NCBI GenBank assembly: GCA_016745015.1
Contig: JADGDH010000007.1
Location: forward strand, 1-46,233
DNA length: 46,233 bases
Direction: 5' to 3'
Source: Colwellia sp.
GTDB lineage: Bacteria > Pseudomonadota > Gammaproteobacteria > Enterobacterales > Alteromonadaceae
Part shown: piece after piece, positions 8,019-17,397 of the stretch
Numbering within the stretch: position 1 is the first letter of the stretch
How the letters are laid out: each line of letters begins with the position of its first letter
Program-made: the position numbers and the translations under genes
The notes under the pieces: generated by a model
Seen by the model: the letters and a program-made list of their open reading frames with translations, nothing else
Databases searched by the model: none
What the model was told of the DNA's origin: nothing

Positions 8019-9464
8019 ATGGCGATTAATTTATACAGTGCATCAGATGATCAACAAGAAATATGCTTAGTTGATGAAGCTTTAGTATTGCAACGAAAAG
8101 CCTTTGTTAACGATCCTTATTTGTCAGCTCAAACGCGTATTGATGATTTAGTTAAATTAAAGACTACTATTCTTGAGCATAAAGAAGCGTTAGTACAAGC
8201 TATGTCAAAAGATTTTGGTTGTCGTAGTGTTGATGATTCTAAAATGGGTGATTTAATGCCTACCATCATGGGGATTAACTATGCTATTAAACATATTAAG
8301 AAATGGATGAAGCCCTCTCAGCGTCATGTAGGTATGCTTTTTCAGCCTGCCAAAGCGTTTGTTATGTATCAACCTTTAGGCGTTGTTGGCATTATTACTC
8401 CGTGGAATTATCCATTGTTTTTATCCGTTGGCCCGCTAACAACAGCGCTTGCTGCCGGCAATAGAGCGATGATAAAAATGTCTGAATTTACTCCAGCGAC
8501 TAATGATGTAATAAAAAACATGATTGGTGGTATCTTTACAAATGACAAAGTAGCAGTGATTAATGGCGGCCCTGATGTAGCGGCACATTTTTCTTCTCAG
8601 CCTTTTGATCATTTGATTTTCACTGGCTCGACGCGTGTTGGTAAAATAGTAATGGCAGCGGCAGCTAAAAATTTAACGCCAGTTACATTAGAGTTAGGCG
8701 GAAAGTCTCCAACGATTATTGATGATGAAATTGATATCAAAGATGCAGTATCTCGTTTTATTCTAGGTAAAACACTTAATGCAGGGCAAACTTGTGTTGC
8801 GCCAGATTATATTCTTTGTCCAACGGGTCGAGTTGACGAGCTGAAGCAAGCGTTAAGCGAACAGTTTTGTAAAATGTACCCGAGTGTTGCAAATAATAAT
8901 GACTATGGTGCAATTATTAATGATGCGCAGTTGCAGCGGTTAAATCAGTGGCTAATTGATGCAAAAGCCAAGGGTGCTATTTTAACGTCACTAGGAGGTG
9001 ATAGTGAACAAGCATGTATTGCGGCAGGAAAAATTCCATTAACGCTTGTTGATAGTGTCAATGATGACATGTTATTGATGCAGGAAGAAATTTTTGGCCC
9101 GCTATTACCTATTGTTACTTATAACAACTTAGATGAGGCTATTGGTTATGTAAATGATAGACCACGCCCGTTGGCTTTATATTTATGTAGTCATAATGAT
9201 GCAACTCAACAAGCAGTATTAGAGCGAACTCATGCAGGTGGTGTTTGCTTAAATGATGCTGCAATACACGTAGCTCAAGATGATATGCCCTTTGGTGGTA
9301 TTGGTCCTTCAGGTATGGGACATTATCATGGGCATGAAGGTTTTTTAACTTTTTCTAAAGCAAAATCAGTATTTAAAAAAGGTAAAATTAATACCGCATC
9401 CAATGCTTTTCCACCTTACGGGAAGTTAGTTCATAAGATAATTTATAAATTATTTTTGAAATAA
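8019..9464 (+). CDS. coniferyl-aldehyde-dehydrogenase-type aldehyde dehydrogenase
   Basis: An NAD(P)-dependent aldehyde dehydrogenase that oxidises an aldehyde to the acid. Visible in order: TPWNYP near residue 128, FTGSTRVGK (201-209), the general-base Glu in LELGGKSP (about 225), the nucleophile Cys in GQTCVAPDY (about 259) and EEIFGPLLP. The short ~480-residue form with HHGH-like FGGIGPSGMGHYHGHEGF resembles the class-3/fatty-aldehyde and coniferyl aldehyde dehydrogenase group. The C-terminus is hydrophobic and basic (LVHKIIYKLFLK), perhaps a membrane contact. The true substrate is unknown; a fatty or aromatic aldehyde is likely. It stands alone between pilU and the phosphate genes. Confidence 0.85.
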   Translation: MAINLYSASDDQQEICLVDEALVLQRKAFVNDPYLSAQTRIDDLVKLKTTILEHKEALVQAMSKDFGCRSVDDSKMGDLMPTIMGINYAIKHIKKWMKPSQRHVGMLFQPAKAFVMYQPLGVVGIITPWNYPLFLSVGPLTTALAAGNRAMIKMSEFTPATNDVIKNMIGGIFTNDKVAVINGGPDVAAHFSSQPFDHLIFTGSTRVGKIVMAAAAKNLTPVTLELGGKSPTIIDDEIDIKDAVSRFILGKTLNAGQTCVAPDYILCPTGRVDELKQALSEQFCKMYPSVANNNDYGAIINDAQLQRLNQWLIDAKAKGAILTSLGGDSEQACIAAGKIPLTLVDSVNDDMLLMQEEIFGPLLPIVTYNNLDEAIGYVNDRPRPLALYLCSHNDATQQAVLERTHAGGVCLNDAAIHVAQDDMPFGGIGPSGMGHYHGHEGFLTFSKAKSVFKKGKINTASNAFPPYGKLVHKIIYKLFLK

Positions 9465-9580
9465 AGTGATTGTAGCGAGTGACAAGTTACGGGTTTAGAA
9501 AAACTCGTGACTAGGCACTTGCACAGTATTTGCAAAGAATACTCTATTGCCACAACCTTTGTCTTTTGTTTGTAATAAAA

Positions 9581-9602
9581 CTGTCATATAACTGTCATAT
9601 AC
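9581..9602 (+). promoter_or_regulatory. Pho box upstream of DUF47-PiT
   Basis: CTGTCATATAA followed at once by CTGTCATATAC: two 11-base direct repeats differing at one position. The first 18 bases fit the PhoB consensus CTGTCATAWAWCTGTCAY completely. It lies about 130 bp before the DUF47 start, and the next gene on this strand is that one. PhoB/PhoR are encoded in the same window. Whether PhoB activates or represses here cannot be read from the site alone. Confidence 0.88.
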
Positions 9603-9734
9603 TCTCCGCGAAAAAATAAATAATCAAAATTGTTATTACTCAACTGTTTTATAGCAAAGTTTAACTTCGTTAAATAAATGCGTTATGATCAGCTTTGATT
9701 AATTTACAATGAAAATAACAACTGGAAACACATT

Positions 9735-10415
9735 ATGGCCAGAAATTCAATATTGGGTGTATTTGCAAAATCTCCAATTAAACCATTAGAAAAACATATT
9801 AAATTGGTTGTTAAATGTAGCAATCAACTTATCCCCTTTTTTAGCGCTTGTAGTGAACAAAACTGGAGTGAAGCAACTAAAATTCGTCGAAAATTATCAA
9901 AATTAGAACAAGATGCTGATGTTTTAAAACGCCAATTGCGTTTAGAGTTACCAGGTGGTTTATTCATGCCTGTAGACAGAGCTGATTTACTTGAATTATT
10001 GACTCAACAAGACAAAATAGCGAACAAAGCTAAAGATATTGCTGGTCGTGTTTTAGGCCGTAAATTAGAAATACCCGTTAGTTTACAAGAACAGTTCAAT
10101 GTCTATTTAGGGCGTTGTATTGAAGCGACAGAAAAGGCAGCTGAAGCCATTAATGAACTTGATGATTTATTAGAAACAGGATTTCGTGGGCGTGAAGTTG
10201 AGCTAGTTGAAAAAATGATTAATCAGTTGGATGCGATAGAGGATGATACAGATTCAATGCAAATTGTTTTACGTAAAAATTTACTTGCTCTTGAAAGTGG
10301 GTTGAATCCAGTTGATGTAATGTTCTTATATCAAATTATTGATTGGGTTGGTGATTTAGCCGATCTTGCTGAACGTGTTGGCGCACGTTTAGAAATTCTT
10401 TTAGCTAGAAAGTAG
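9735..10415 (+). CDS. DUF47 / PhoU-like PiT accessory protein (TIGR00153 type)
   Basis: An all-helical cytoplasmic protein of the PhoU-like DUF47 family, which is regularly encoded just before PiT transporters and thought to modulate them. Seen here are the basic N-terminus with SPIKPLEKHI, the acidic helix-rich body with LEQDADVLKRQLR, and FMPVDRADLLELL, a typical family motif. The 226 residues match. The PiT gene starts 10 bases after its stop, so they form an operon behind the Pho box at 9581. Confidence 0.92.
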   Translation: MARNSILGVFAKSPIKPLEKHIKLVVKCSNQLIPFFSACSEQNWSEATKIRRKLSKLEQDADVLKRQLRLELPGGLFMPVDRADLLELLTQQDKIANKAKDIAGRVLGRKLEIPVSLQEQFNVYLGRCIEATEKAAEAINELDDLLETGFRGREVELVEKMINQLDAIEDDTDSMQIVLRKNLLALESGLNPVDVMFLYQIIDWVGDLADLAERVGARLEILLARK

Positions 10416-10425
10416 GGTTTAACTG

Positions 10426-11691
10426 ATGGATATTATACTTAATTCAGGCTCTATTTTAGTCATTATTGCTGCTGTTGTTGGTTTATTTATGGCGTGGGGC
10501 ATTGGTGCTAATGATGTAGCAAATGCTATGGGAACCTCAGTAGGCTCGGGTGCCTTAACTATTAAACAAGCCATTATTATCGCGATGGTATTTGAATTTG
10601 CAGGTGCTTATTTAGCAGGTGGCGAAGTAACATCAACCATTCGTAAAGGTATTATCGATGCTAGCTTCTTTGTTGATTCTCCTGAGCTACTTGTCTTTGG
10701 TATGATCTCCGCATTGTTTGCTGCAGCAACTTGGTTACTTATTGCTTCTGCATTAGGTTGGCCTGTTTCTACCACTCATTCAATCGTTGGTGCTATTGTT
10801 GGTTTTGCTGCAATGGGTGTGAGTGTTGATGCTGTAACCTGGTCTAAAGTTGGCGGTATTGTAGGTAGTTGGATAATTACGCCCCTTATTTCGGGTGTTA
10901 TTGCTTTTATTATTTTTAACAGCGCACAAAAACTTATTTTTGATACTGACAAGCCTTTACAGCAAGCAAAACGTTGGGTGCCAATGTACATGTTTTTAGC
11001 GGGTTTTGTTCTAGCCCTTGTTACCATTAAGAAAGGTTTAAAGCATTTAAATTTACATATTGGTAATGCAGATGGTTTTATTTATGCTGCTATTACGGCT
11101 GTGATTGTTGCCTTAATTGGTAAGTTTTTTATCAGCCGTCTTAAGTTTGATGAATCAGCGGCACTTAAAACTCACTATGCAAATGTAGAGAAAGTTTTTG
11201 CTATTTTAATGATTGTCACTGCTTGTGCTATGGCGTTTGCCCATGGTTCAAATGATGTGGCGAACGCTATTGGTCCACTAGCTGCGGTTGTCAGTATTGT
11301 TGATAACGGTGGTGAAATTTCTGCTAAATCAGCTATTGCTTGGTGGATTTTACCTCTGGGTGGTTTTGGTATTGTTGCTGGCCTTGCTATTTTTGGTCAT
11401 AAAGTTATTGCGACCATTGGCCAAGGTATTACCCATTTAACACCAAGTCGTGGTTTTGCTGCTGAATTAGCAGCTGCTTGTACTGTGGTTATTGCTTCTG
11501 GTGCGGGTTTACCTATTTCAACTACACAAACTTTAGTTGGTGCGGTATTAGGTGTGGGTATGGCCCGTGGTATTGCGGCGATTAACTTAGGTGTGGTGCG
11601 TAATATTGTTGTTTCCTGGGTAATTACCTTACCTGTAGGTGCAGGCTTATCAATTATTTTCTTCTGGATGATGAAGGGTATTTTTGCTTAA
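10426..11691 (+). CDS. PiT family inorganic phosphate transporter
   Basis: A cation-coupled phosphate permease of the inner membrane. Both halves carry the PiT signature: WGIGANDVANAMGTSVGSGAL near residues 24-44 and AFAHGSNDVANAIGPLAA in the second half. Each is followed by a P(V/I)STT(H/Q) motif (WPVSTTHSIVGA; LPISTTQTLVGA). About ten membrane helices surround a central soluble linker. The 421 residues are typical of the shorter bacterial PiT. A strong terminator follows directly. Under a Pho box, this PiT is probably phosphate-regulated. Confidence 0.95.
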   Translation: MDIILNSGSILVIIAAVVGLFMAWGIGANDVANAMGTSVGSGALTIKQAIIIAMVFEFAGAYLAGGEVTSTIRKGIIDASFFVDSPELLVFGMISALFAAATWLLIASALGWPVSTTHSIVGAIVGFAAMGVSVDAVTWSKVGGIVGSWIITPLISGVIAFIIFNSAQKLIFDTDKPLQQAKRWVPMYMFLAGFVLALVTIKKGLKHLNLHIGNADGFIYAAITAVIVALIGKFFISRLKFDESAALKTHYANVEKVFAILMIVTACAMAFAHGSNDVANAIGPLAAVVSIVDNGGEISAKSAIAWWILPLGGFGIVAGLAIFGHKVIATIGQGITHLTPSRGFAAELAAACTVVIASGAGLPISTTQTLVGAVLGVGMARGIAAINLGVVRNIVVSWVITLPVGAGLSIIFFWMMKGIFA

Positions 11692-11724
11692 ATCAAATAT
11701 TTTTAAGTAAAAGTATTGGATATT

Positions 11725-11763
11725 AAAAAGCCGCAACAATTTGTAATTGTTGCGGCTTTTTTA
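11725..11763. terminator. bidirectional terminator between PiT and ppiC
   Basis: AAAAAGCCGCAACAAT (11725-11740) and ATTGTTGCGGCTTTTT (11746-11761) form a 16-bp perfect stem with a 5-base loop. There is a T-run on either strand. It serves the convergent PiT (plus) and parvulin (minus) genes. Confidence 0.92.
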
Positions 11764-11802
11764 GTTAGAAAAAACCTAACTTATGGTTAAGCTAATGACC
11801 GC

Positions 11803-12081
11803 TTAACTACGTGCAGTCACTTCTAATAAATGATAGCCAAACTGAGTTTTTACAGGGCCTTGCACTTCATTAAGTGGTGCAGAAAATACTACTTTGTCAA
11901 ACTCAGGAACCATTTGACCTGGGCCAAAAGTGCCCAAATCACCACCTTGAGCCTTTGATGGACAGTTTGAGTGTTCTTGCGCTACCTCTGCAAAATTTCT
12001 TCCGCTTTCTATTTCGGCTTTTAATGTTAAACATTGTTCTTCAGTATCAACCAATAAATGGCGTGCTGCAGCTTGAGACAT
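11803..12081 (-). CDS. ppiC: parvulin-type peptidyl-prolyl isomerase PpiC
   Basis: A stand-alone cytoplasmic parvulin of 92 residues, the size of E. coli PpiC (93). It has no signal peptide. Parvulin landmarks are ARHLLV at the N-terminus, FAEVAQEHSNCPSKAQGGDLG, FGPGQMVPEFD, and the C-terminal TQFGYHLLEV. It catalyses cis/trans isomerisation of X-Pro bonds. Transcribed alone and convergent with PiT across a shared terminator. Confidence 0.95.
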   Translation of the reverse strand: MSQAAARHLLVDTEEQCLTLKAEIESGRNFAEVAQEHSNCPSKAQGGDLGTFGPGQMVPEFDKVVFSAPLNEVQGPVKTQFGYHLLEVTARS

Positions 12082-12252
12082 AGTTTTTCCTATTTGTAGT
12101 AAAATAAAATTTAAGTAACCATAGCGTATCTTCTTGTGAATTTAAAGTTAGGTTGAATATTTTATTGTTTGCTTACGTTCATTTATGTTTGTTTATTTGT
12201 ATTGGTTTTATTAATATAAATATCGATATTTAATCATAAAAAATGATAGCAC

Positions 12253-13170
12253 ATGAATAATAGTATTTTTAATAGCAAGCTGCCTAATCTTAAACATTTA
12301 AATTATTTATTAGCGCTTGATAAGCACCAGCACTTTAACAAAGCGGCACAAGCCTGCTTTGTTAGCCAGTCTACGTTAAGTAGTGCTATTTTAAAATTAG
12401 AAGAGCAACTTTCTTGTCAATTATTAGAGCGTGATCATAAGAGTTTTATTTTCACAAGTCACGGTAAACAAGTAGTTGCTTTAGCTAAACAGTTATTATT
12501 AAGTGCTAATGAATTAATGGCATTTGCTAAGCAACAGGGCGCTTATGATTCAGGTAGCCTTCGGCTGGGTTGTATTCCTACTATAGCGCCATTTTTATTA
12601 ACAGATTTAGTTCAATTATGTCAGCAACAATTACCTAAACTTGAATTGTATTTATGTGAAGATACAACTGAAAATTTAATGGAGCAGTTGGAACAAGGTG
12701 AAATTGATTGCGCAATATTAGCTTTTCCTATTCCTAAGCATAATTTTTCTGCACAGTTATTAGGTAAAGATCATTTCTTTATTGCTGGAGAAAAAAGTTT
12801 AATCAAGAGTCTTGAACACTCATTTGACTATAGTAATTTACCTGCAAAAAGCATATTTTTATTGAACAAAGAACACTGTTTAACAGAGCATGCAGTTTCT
12901 GCTTGTCAATTGGCTGATACTAGCCGCATCAATAGTTTTTCAGCCTCAAGCTTAGCAACATTAGTACAAATGACATCGTTTCATCATGGCGTTACTTTTT
13001 TACCTAAAATGGCAATAGATAAAGGTATTGGACAATTTGAAGGTTTGACCATTAGTGAAATACAAGGCGATGTTTATCGAGAGATAGGCATGATTTGGCG
13101 TAAAAGAAGTATGCGAGAACAAACTTTTTTAGCTTTGGGTGATTTAGTCTCTAGCTTGCTTGAAAAATAA
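12253..13170 (+). CDS. oxyR: OxyR-type LysR peroxide regulator
   Basis: A LysR regulator with an N-terminal winged helix (FNKAAQACFVSQSTLSSAILKLEEQL). The substrate domain carries HCLTEHAVSAC near residues 208-218, with two cysteines nine positions apart (C209, C218). This is the arrangement of the redox pair C199/C208 in E. coli OxyR, where the motif reads HCLRDQAMGFC. ATLVQM and GVTFLPKMAI also fit OxyR. It should sense H2O2 by forming a disulfide and regulate peroxide defences. The 305 residues match. No catalase or ahpC gene is next to it, so its targets lie elsewhere. Confidence 0.85.
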   Translation: MNNSIFNSKLPNLKHLNYLLALDKHQHFNKAAQACFVSQSTLSSAILKLEEQLSCQLLERDHKSFIFTSHGKQVVALAKQLLLSANELMAFAKQQGAYDSGSLRLGCIPTIAPFLLTDLVQLCQQQLPKLELYLCEDTTENLMEQLEQGEIDCAILAFPIPKHNFSAQLLGKDHFFIAGEKSLIKSLEHSFDYSNLPAKSIFLLNKEHCLTEHAVSACQLADTSRINSFSASSLATLVQMTSFHHGVTFLPKMAIDKGIGQFEGLTISEIQGDVYREIGMIWRKRSMREQTFLALGDLVSSLLEK

Positions 13171-13196
13171 ACAGGAATAATGTCAAACTATTTTAG

Positions 13197-13565
13197 TTAA
13201 CTACTTACTTTGCATTTTCGAAACTTAGGCGTACTGTTTTTAGGTGATGAGATATTATTATTCGCAATCACTTTTACTTCATTATGATATTCATTAAAAA
13301 AAGCGATAAACTGTTGTAATTTTTCATTGAAAATCATTGTAGTTTCAAAAAAATCATTATGCTTATTCATTGTTTTTCTTGGTGTTATAAAAAACCTTTC
13401 AGTAACGAGTTGATTATACAAGAATATCTTTAATATCATTGGGTTTTCTGATGAATATGGTTGACTATAGAGGTTGTTAACTTGAATTACAGTGCTTTTG
13501 GCAAAACTAGACCACGAAATAATGGTAATTGAAATAATTAATAGTAATGATATTAGTTGTTTCAT
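13197..13565 (-). CDS. small exported protein of unknown function
   Basis: I do not recognise this protein. Starting at the ATG at 13565, preceded by AGGAG 8 bases upstream, gives 122 residues with a signal peptide (MKQLISLLLIISITIISWSSFA). The mature part is about 100 residues, rich in Asn, Lys and Phe, with one Cys near the end. The ORF-track start adds 19 residues before the signal peptide and has no better ribosome site. It lies convergent to oxyR with a short gap and has no operon partner. It might be a genus-specific periplasmic protein. Confidence 0.6.
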   Translation of the reverse strand: MKQLISLLLIISITIISWSSFAKSTVIQVNNLYSQPYSSENPMILKIFLYNQLVTERFFITPRKTMNKHNDFFETTMIFNEKLQQFIAFFNEYHNEVKVIANNNISSPKNSTPKFRKCKVSS

Positions 13566-13810
13566 TATGACTCTCCTGTTTAGTCCTGCTAACTTAGCAA
13601 TCAAAGTAATCTTTACTTGCATTATTACTATAATTATTTACAAATGTAAATACCACCATAATAAGGTAGGAGGCTTCTTTAGTAGGATAAGCGGTTTATA
13701 ACCACTGTAGTAAAAGTAAGTTTAGTTATATTCATATTATTAAGTAATTTTAAACTTAGGAAAGAAGAACGGCACATTACTATTAAGCATTCAAAAAATA
13801 TTAAAATTTC

Positions 13811-13840
13811 AAAAAAAAGCCAGAGATTGAATCTCTGGCT
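13811..13840 (-). terminator. terminator of malate synthase G gene
   Basis: On the minus strand AGCCAGAGAT and ATCTCTGGCT form a 10-bp stem with a 3-base loop, followed by eight T residues. It lies about 50 bases after the glcB stop. Confidence 0.9.
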
Positions 13841-13886
13841 ATAAATCTTTATTTTAAGTATTCTGCAACTTTTCTTCAGTTATATA

Positions 13887-16064
13887 TTAGCTATTATTAC
13901 TCGCTTTTTTATCTAATCTAAACTGATGTAATAATGGTTCGGTATAGCCACTTGGTTGTTCAGCACCAAGAAAAACCAATGCTGAAGCGGCTTTAAAAGC
14001 TATGCTATTATCAAAGTCATTACTCATGGCTTGATAACTCGGGTCATTAGCATTTTGACCATCAACAGTTCTTGCCATTTTCTCTAAACTTGTTTGCACC
14101 TGTTCTTGAGTGCAAATACCATGTTGTAGCCAGTTGGCAATATGTTGGCTAGAAATACGTAAAGTCGCTCTATCTTCCATCAAACCAACATTATTAATAT
14201 CAGGTACTTTTGAACAGCCAACACCATGATCAATCCAACGAACTACATAACCTAAAATACCTTGAGCATTATTATCAAGCTCTTCAGTAATTTCATCGTT
14301 ACTCCAATTGGTATCTGTTGCCAATGGTATTGTTAAAATATCATCTAAGCTTGCTGCTTCACGTTGCATTAAATCTTGTTGAAGTGCAAAAACATCAACA
14401 CGGTGATAATGCAATGCGTGTAATGTCGCCGCTGTTGGTGAAGGAACCCAAGCGGTATTTGCGCCAGCTTCTACATGGTTGATTTTAGTGGCGATCATAT
14501 TAGCCATTTGATCTGGTATTGGCCACATGCCTTTGCCTATTTGTGCCTTTTGACTAAACCCACAAGCTAAACCAACATCAACATTGTTATTTTCATAGGC
14601 ACCAATCCAAGGAGTTAGCTTAATGTCTGCTTTACGTGCCATAGGGCCTGCAGCCATGGATGTATGTATTTCATCGCCTGTTCGATCTAAAAATCCAGTA
14701 TTGATAAATACCACACGCTCTTTAGCTGCATGGATACAATTTTTTAAATTAACACTAGTACGTCTTTCTTCATCCATTATACCCATTTTTATGGTGTTAC
14801 GAGGTAAGGATAGAGCATCTTCAACGCGTGCAAATAAGGTGTCAGCAAACTGAACTTCATCAGGACCGTGCATTTTAGGTTTTACAATATAAATAGAACC
14901 TTCATTACTATTGCTAAGTGAGCTATTACCTTTTAAATCGTGTAAGGCAATTAATGAAGTGATCATGGCATCCAAAATACCTTCAGGTATTTCGCGATTT
15001 TGGCTATCAATAATAGCGCTGTTTGTCATTAAGTGACCAACATTACGCACAAACATTAAGCTACGACCTTTTAGGGCAATAGTATCACCTGATAACGACT
15101 GGTAATTGCGATCACTATTCATTTTGCGAGTGAATTCTTGGCCGCCTTTACTGATGTTCTCAGTTAGGTTGCCTTGCATTAAGCCAAGCCAGTTGCGATA
15201 AGCAATTACTTTATCTTCACCATCAACTGCTGCAACAGAATCTTCACAATCCATAATGGTAGTTAATGCTGACTCAAGAATAACATCACTTAACGTTGAT
15301 GGGTCTGCCTTGCCTATTTCGCTAGTTGCATCAAACACTAACTCTAGGTGCAAACCATTATGCTTAAAAACTAATGTGTTTGGTTGGTTGATACTGCCAG
15401 TAAAACCGATAAAAGCATTAACATCTTGCAGTGAACTTTGCTCGCCATTGCTTAAGCTAACCATTAGTTGTTGTTCATTTAAATGATAAGCGACAACATC
15501 TTGATGACTGCCATTGGTTAATGGAATAGCTTGATCTAAATAATCTTTTGCATAACTAATAACTTTTGCGCCACGTACAGGGTTATAAGCACCTGCTTTT
15601 TCTGCACCATTTTCACTGCTAATAACATCAGTGCCATAAAGTGCATCATACAAGCTGCCCCAACGTGCATTTACTGCATTTAAAGCAAAGCGAGCATTCA
15701 TAATAGGTACAACAAGTTGAGGACCTGCAATGCTAGCAAGTTCTGCATCAACATTTTCTGTGCTAATAGAAAAGTCATCAACCACAGGAGCTAAATAACC
15801 TATGTCAGTTAAAAACTGCTTATAGCTGGCAAAGTTAAATTTATCGCCAAAGTTATCTTGATGCCAGTTGTCTATTTTGGCTTGTAACTCATCACGCTTA
15901 ATAAGTAATTGAGCATTATCATCAGACAAGTCATTAATTATTTCAGCAAAATTTTGCCAAAACTGTGGTGAAGGTATTCCAGATTCTGGTAATGCTTCGT
16001 GTTCAATAAAGTCAAATAAATCTTGGTTTATTGTCAAACCGGCTAATTTTACTGTTTGAGTCAT
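13887..16064 (-). CDS. glcB: malate synthase G
   Basis: The enzyme condenses glyoxylate with acetyl-CoA to malate, the second step of the glyoxylate shunt and the exit step of glycolate use. The monomeric G form is indicated by 725 residues (E. coli GlcB 723) and by [39 protein letters not shown], and [19 protein letters not shown]. The conserved C-terminal region has [16 protein letters not shown]. It has its own terminator and a 199-bp upstream gap, so it is likely transcribed on its own. It lies downstream of lrgAB and near aceA, so both shunt enzymes are in one locus. Confidence 0.97.
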   Translation of the reverse strand: MTQTVKLAGLTINQDLFDFIEHEALPESGIPSPQFWQNFAEIINDLSDDNAQLLIKRDELQAKIDNWHQDNFGDKFNFASYKQFLTDIGYLAPVVDDFSISTENVDAELASIAGPQLVVPIMNARFALNAVNARWGSLYDALYGTDVISSENGAEKAGAYNPVRGAKVISYAKDYLDQAIPLTNGSHQDVVAYHLNEQQLMVSLSNGEQSSLQDVNAFIGFTGSINQPNTLVFKHNGLHLELVFDATSEIGKADPSTLSDVILESALTTIMDCEDSVAAVDGEDKVIAYRNWLGLMQGNLTENISKGGQEFTRKMNSDRNYQSLSGDTIALKGRSLMFVRNVGHLMTNSAIIDSQNREIPEGILDAMITSLIALHDLKGNSSLSNSNEGSIYIVKPKMHGPDEVQFADTLFARVEDALSLPRNTIKMGIMDEERRTSVNLKNCIHAAKERVVFINTGFLDRTGDEIHTSMAAGPMARKADIKLTPWIGAYENNNVDVGLACGFSQKAQIGKGMWPIPDQMANMIATKINHVEAGANTAWVPSPTAATLHALHYHRVDVFALQQDLMQREAASLDDILTIPLATDTNWSNDEITEELDNNAQGILGYVVRWIDHGVGCSKVPDINNVGLMEDRATLRISSQHIANWLQHGICTQEQVQTSLEKMARTVDGQNANDPSYQAMSNDFDNSIAFKAASALVFLGAEQPSGYTEPLLHQFRLDKKASNNS

Positions 16065-16263
16065 GTTTTCCTCGCTTGCTTTGCTTGTACTCTATTTACT
16101 TAGATAAAGCTAGATGACGTTTCACTATTGGATGAAACTTCTATGTGCATCTATACTATTGTTAATAGCGTTGACTAGCAATATTAGTGTTACTATAACT
16201 ACTATTCTTTTTATGAATGTTTGAGAGTTGTTTTTGTATTTTTGTGTATGGCTGTTTTGGATT

Positions 16264-16977
16264 TCAGGAAAATAAGGGTAATAATAAAGGAACGAGCACA
16301 GGTATTATAAATGCGGTTAATACTGCGGATATTATCAATGCAACAGAACTATATGCTCCTTGATGAGGATTGTTTTTTGATAATATTATACTGCCAATAA
16401 CATGGCTGCCTGAACCAACAGAAAGCCCTATAGCTATATCACTTTTAATATTAATGAATCTAAGCCAAGAAGGACCTAATAAAGCTCCAGAAAAACCTGC
16501 TATCATAATGGAGAAAGCAGTAATAGAGCTATCCCCCTGAAGTTGCTCTGTCAAAGCAATTCCAATGGGGGTTGTTACTGATTTTAGTGATAATGCAATG
16601 GCGATTTCTTTTTGGTGGATCAATAGCATGGTTAGAGAAAAGCTTATTGTAATAACAAGTACTACACCTAGTGCAAGAATCGCTATTAATTGTTTCCAAT
16701 AACGCTTAATGTGTTTAAGTTGTTGATATAATGGATAACCTAAAGCTACGGTTGCAGGCTCTAATAATGCATTTAATCCTTGAGTTGATTGGCGGTAACT
16801 GGCGTAATTAATATTGTTGAGTAATAAATAGGGTATTAGTGCAACAATGGTTATCATCATTGGGTTTAACCATATAAGCTGCCATTTTTGTTGAACCCAA
16901 GCGACACTTTGATAAACTACCAAGGTCAATAAAGTTAGCATTAATGAATCAACTACATTTATGTTTTCTAGTAACAT
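16264..16977 (-). CDS. lrgB: LrgB/CidB family membrane protein
   Basis: An integral membrane protein of the LrgB family with about seven or eight hydrophobic helices over 237 residues. Recognisable family stretches are ALLEPATVALGYPLYQQ and SVTTPIGIALTEQ, then LLGPSWLR and GVGSHVIG-like SVGSGSHVIGS. First described as holin/antiholin-like, LrgAB pairs are now linked to carboxylate transport: PftAB moves pyruvate in Bacillus and the plant homologue PLGG1 moves glycolate/glycerate. The gene starts one base after the lrgA stop. Its position between two glyoxylate-cycle genes favours a small-carboxylate transport role (inference). Confidence 0.88.
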   Translation of the reverse strand: MLLENINVVDSLMLTLLTLVVYQSVAWVQQKWQLIWLNPMMITIVALIPYLLLNNINYASYRQSTQGLNALLEPATVALGYPLYQQLKHIKRYWKQLIAILALGVVLVITISFSLTMLLIHQKEIAIALSLKSVTTPIGIALTEQLQGDSSITAFSIMIAGFSGALLGPSWLRFINIKSDIAIGLSVGSGSHVIGSIILSKNNPHQGAYSSVALIISAVLTAFIIPVLVPLLLPLFS

Positions 16978-16978
16978 A

Positions 16979-17347
16979 TCAATAACCTTTCGTAACTGAC
17001 TCTGATTTAGTTGATAAATATTTTTCTGCTAAAAGACCAATAAAAGTTATTAATACAAATGTAGTAAATACAATTATAACAACAATAGCATAACCATAAT
17101 TTTTGATTAGTTCGAAGTGATTAATAACGCCAACAGCAGCAGGAATAAAACATACACCCATATGGCTTATAATCCATTGATTTGCTTTGTGAACTTTGTC
17201 GGGAGTAAGCCAACCTAATTGTAAAAAAAAGCAATAAATGAGCATGCCATATAAACTTGCAGGCAAGCCAGCAATTGCGCTATTGAGTAATTTTCCTGCG
17301 GTTAAGCAAATACTAATAGCAATAATAGTGTAAATAATATTTTTCAT
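16979..17347 (-). CDS. lrgA: LrgA/CidA family membrane protein
   Basis: The 122-residue partner of LrgB, with four predicted membrane helices. The family motifs are LPASLYGMLIYC (the usual PGSxxGMxL region) and HMGVCFIPAAVGVINH. It is encoded between the LysR gene (50-bp gap) and lrgB (1-bp gap), so lysR-lrgA-lrgB is probably one transcript. The two proteins are expected to form one complex in the inner membrane. Confidence 0.88.
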   Translation of the reverse strand: MKNIIYTIIAISICLTAGKLLNSAIAGLPASLYGMLIYCFFLQLGWLTPDKVHKANQWIISHMGVCFIPAAVGVINHFELIKNYGYAIVVIIVFTTFVLITFIGLLAEKYLSTKSESVTKGY

Positions 17348-17397
17348 TATACTTATATTCGTTAGGTCGCTTTAGGTGTGCATATTAATGGTATTAA

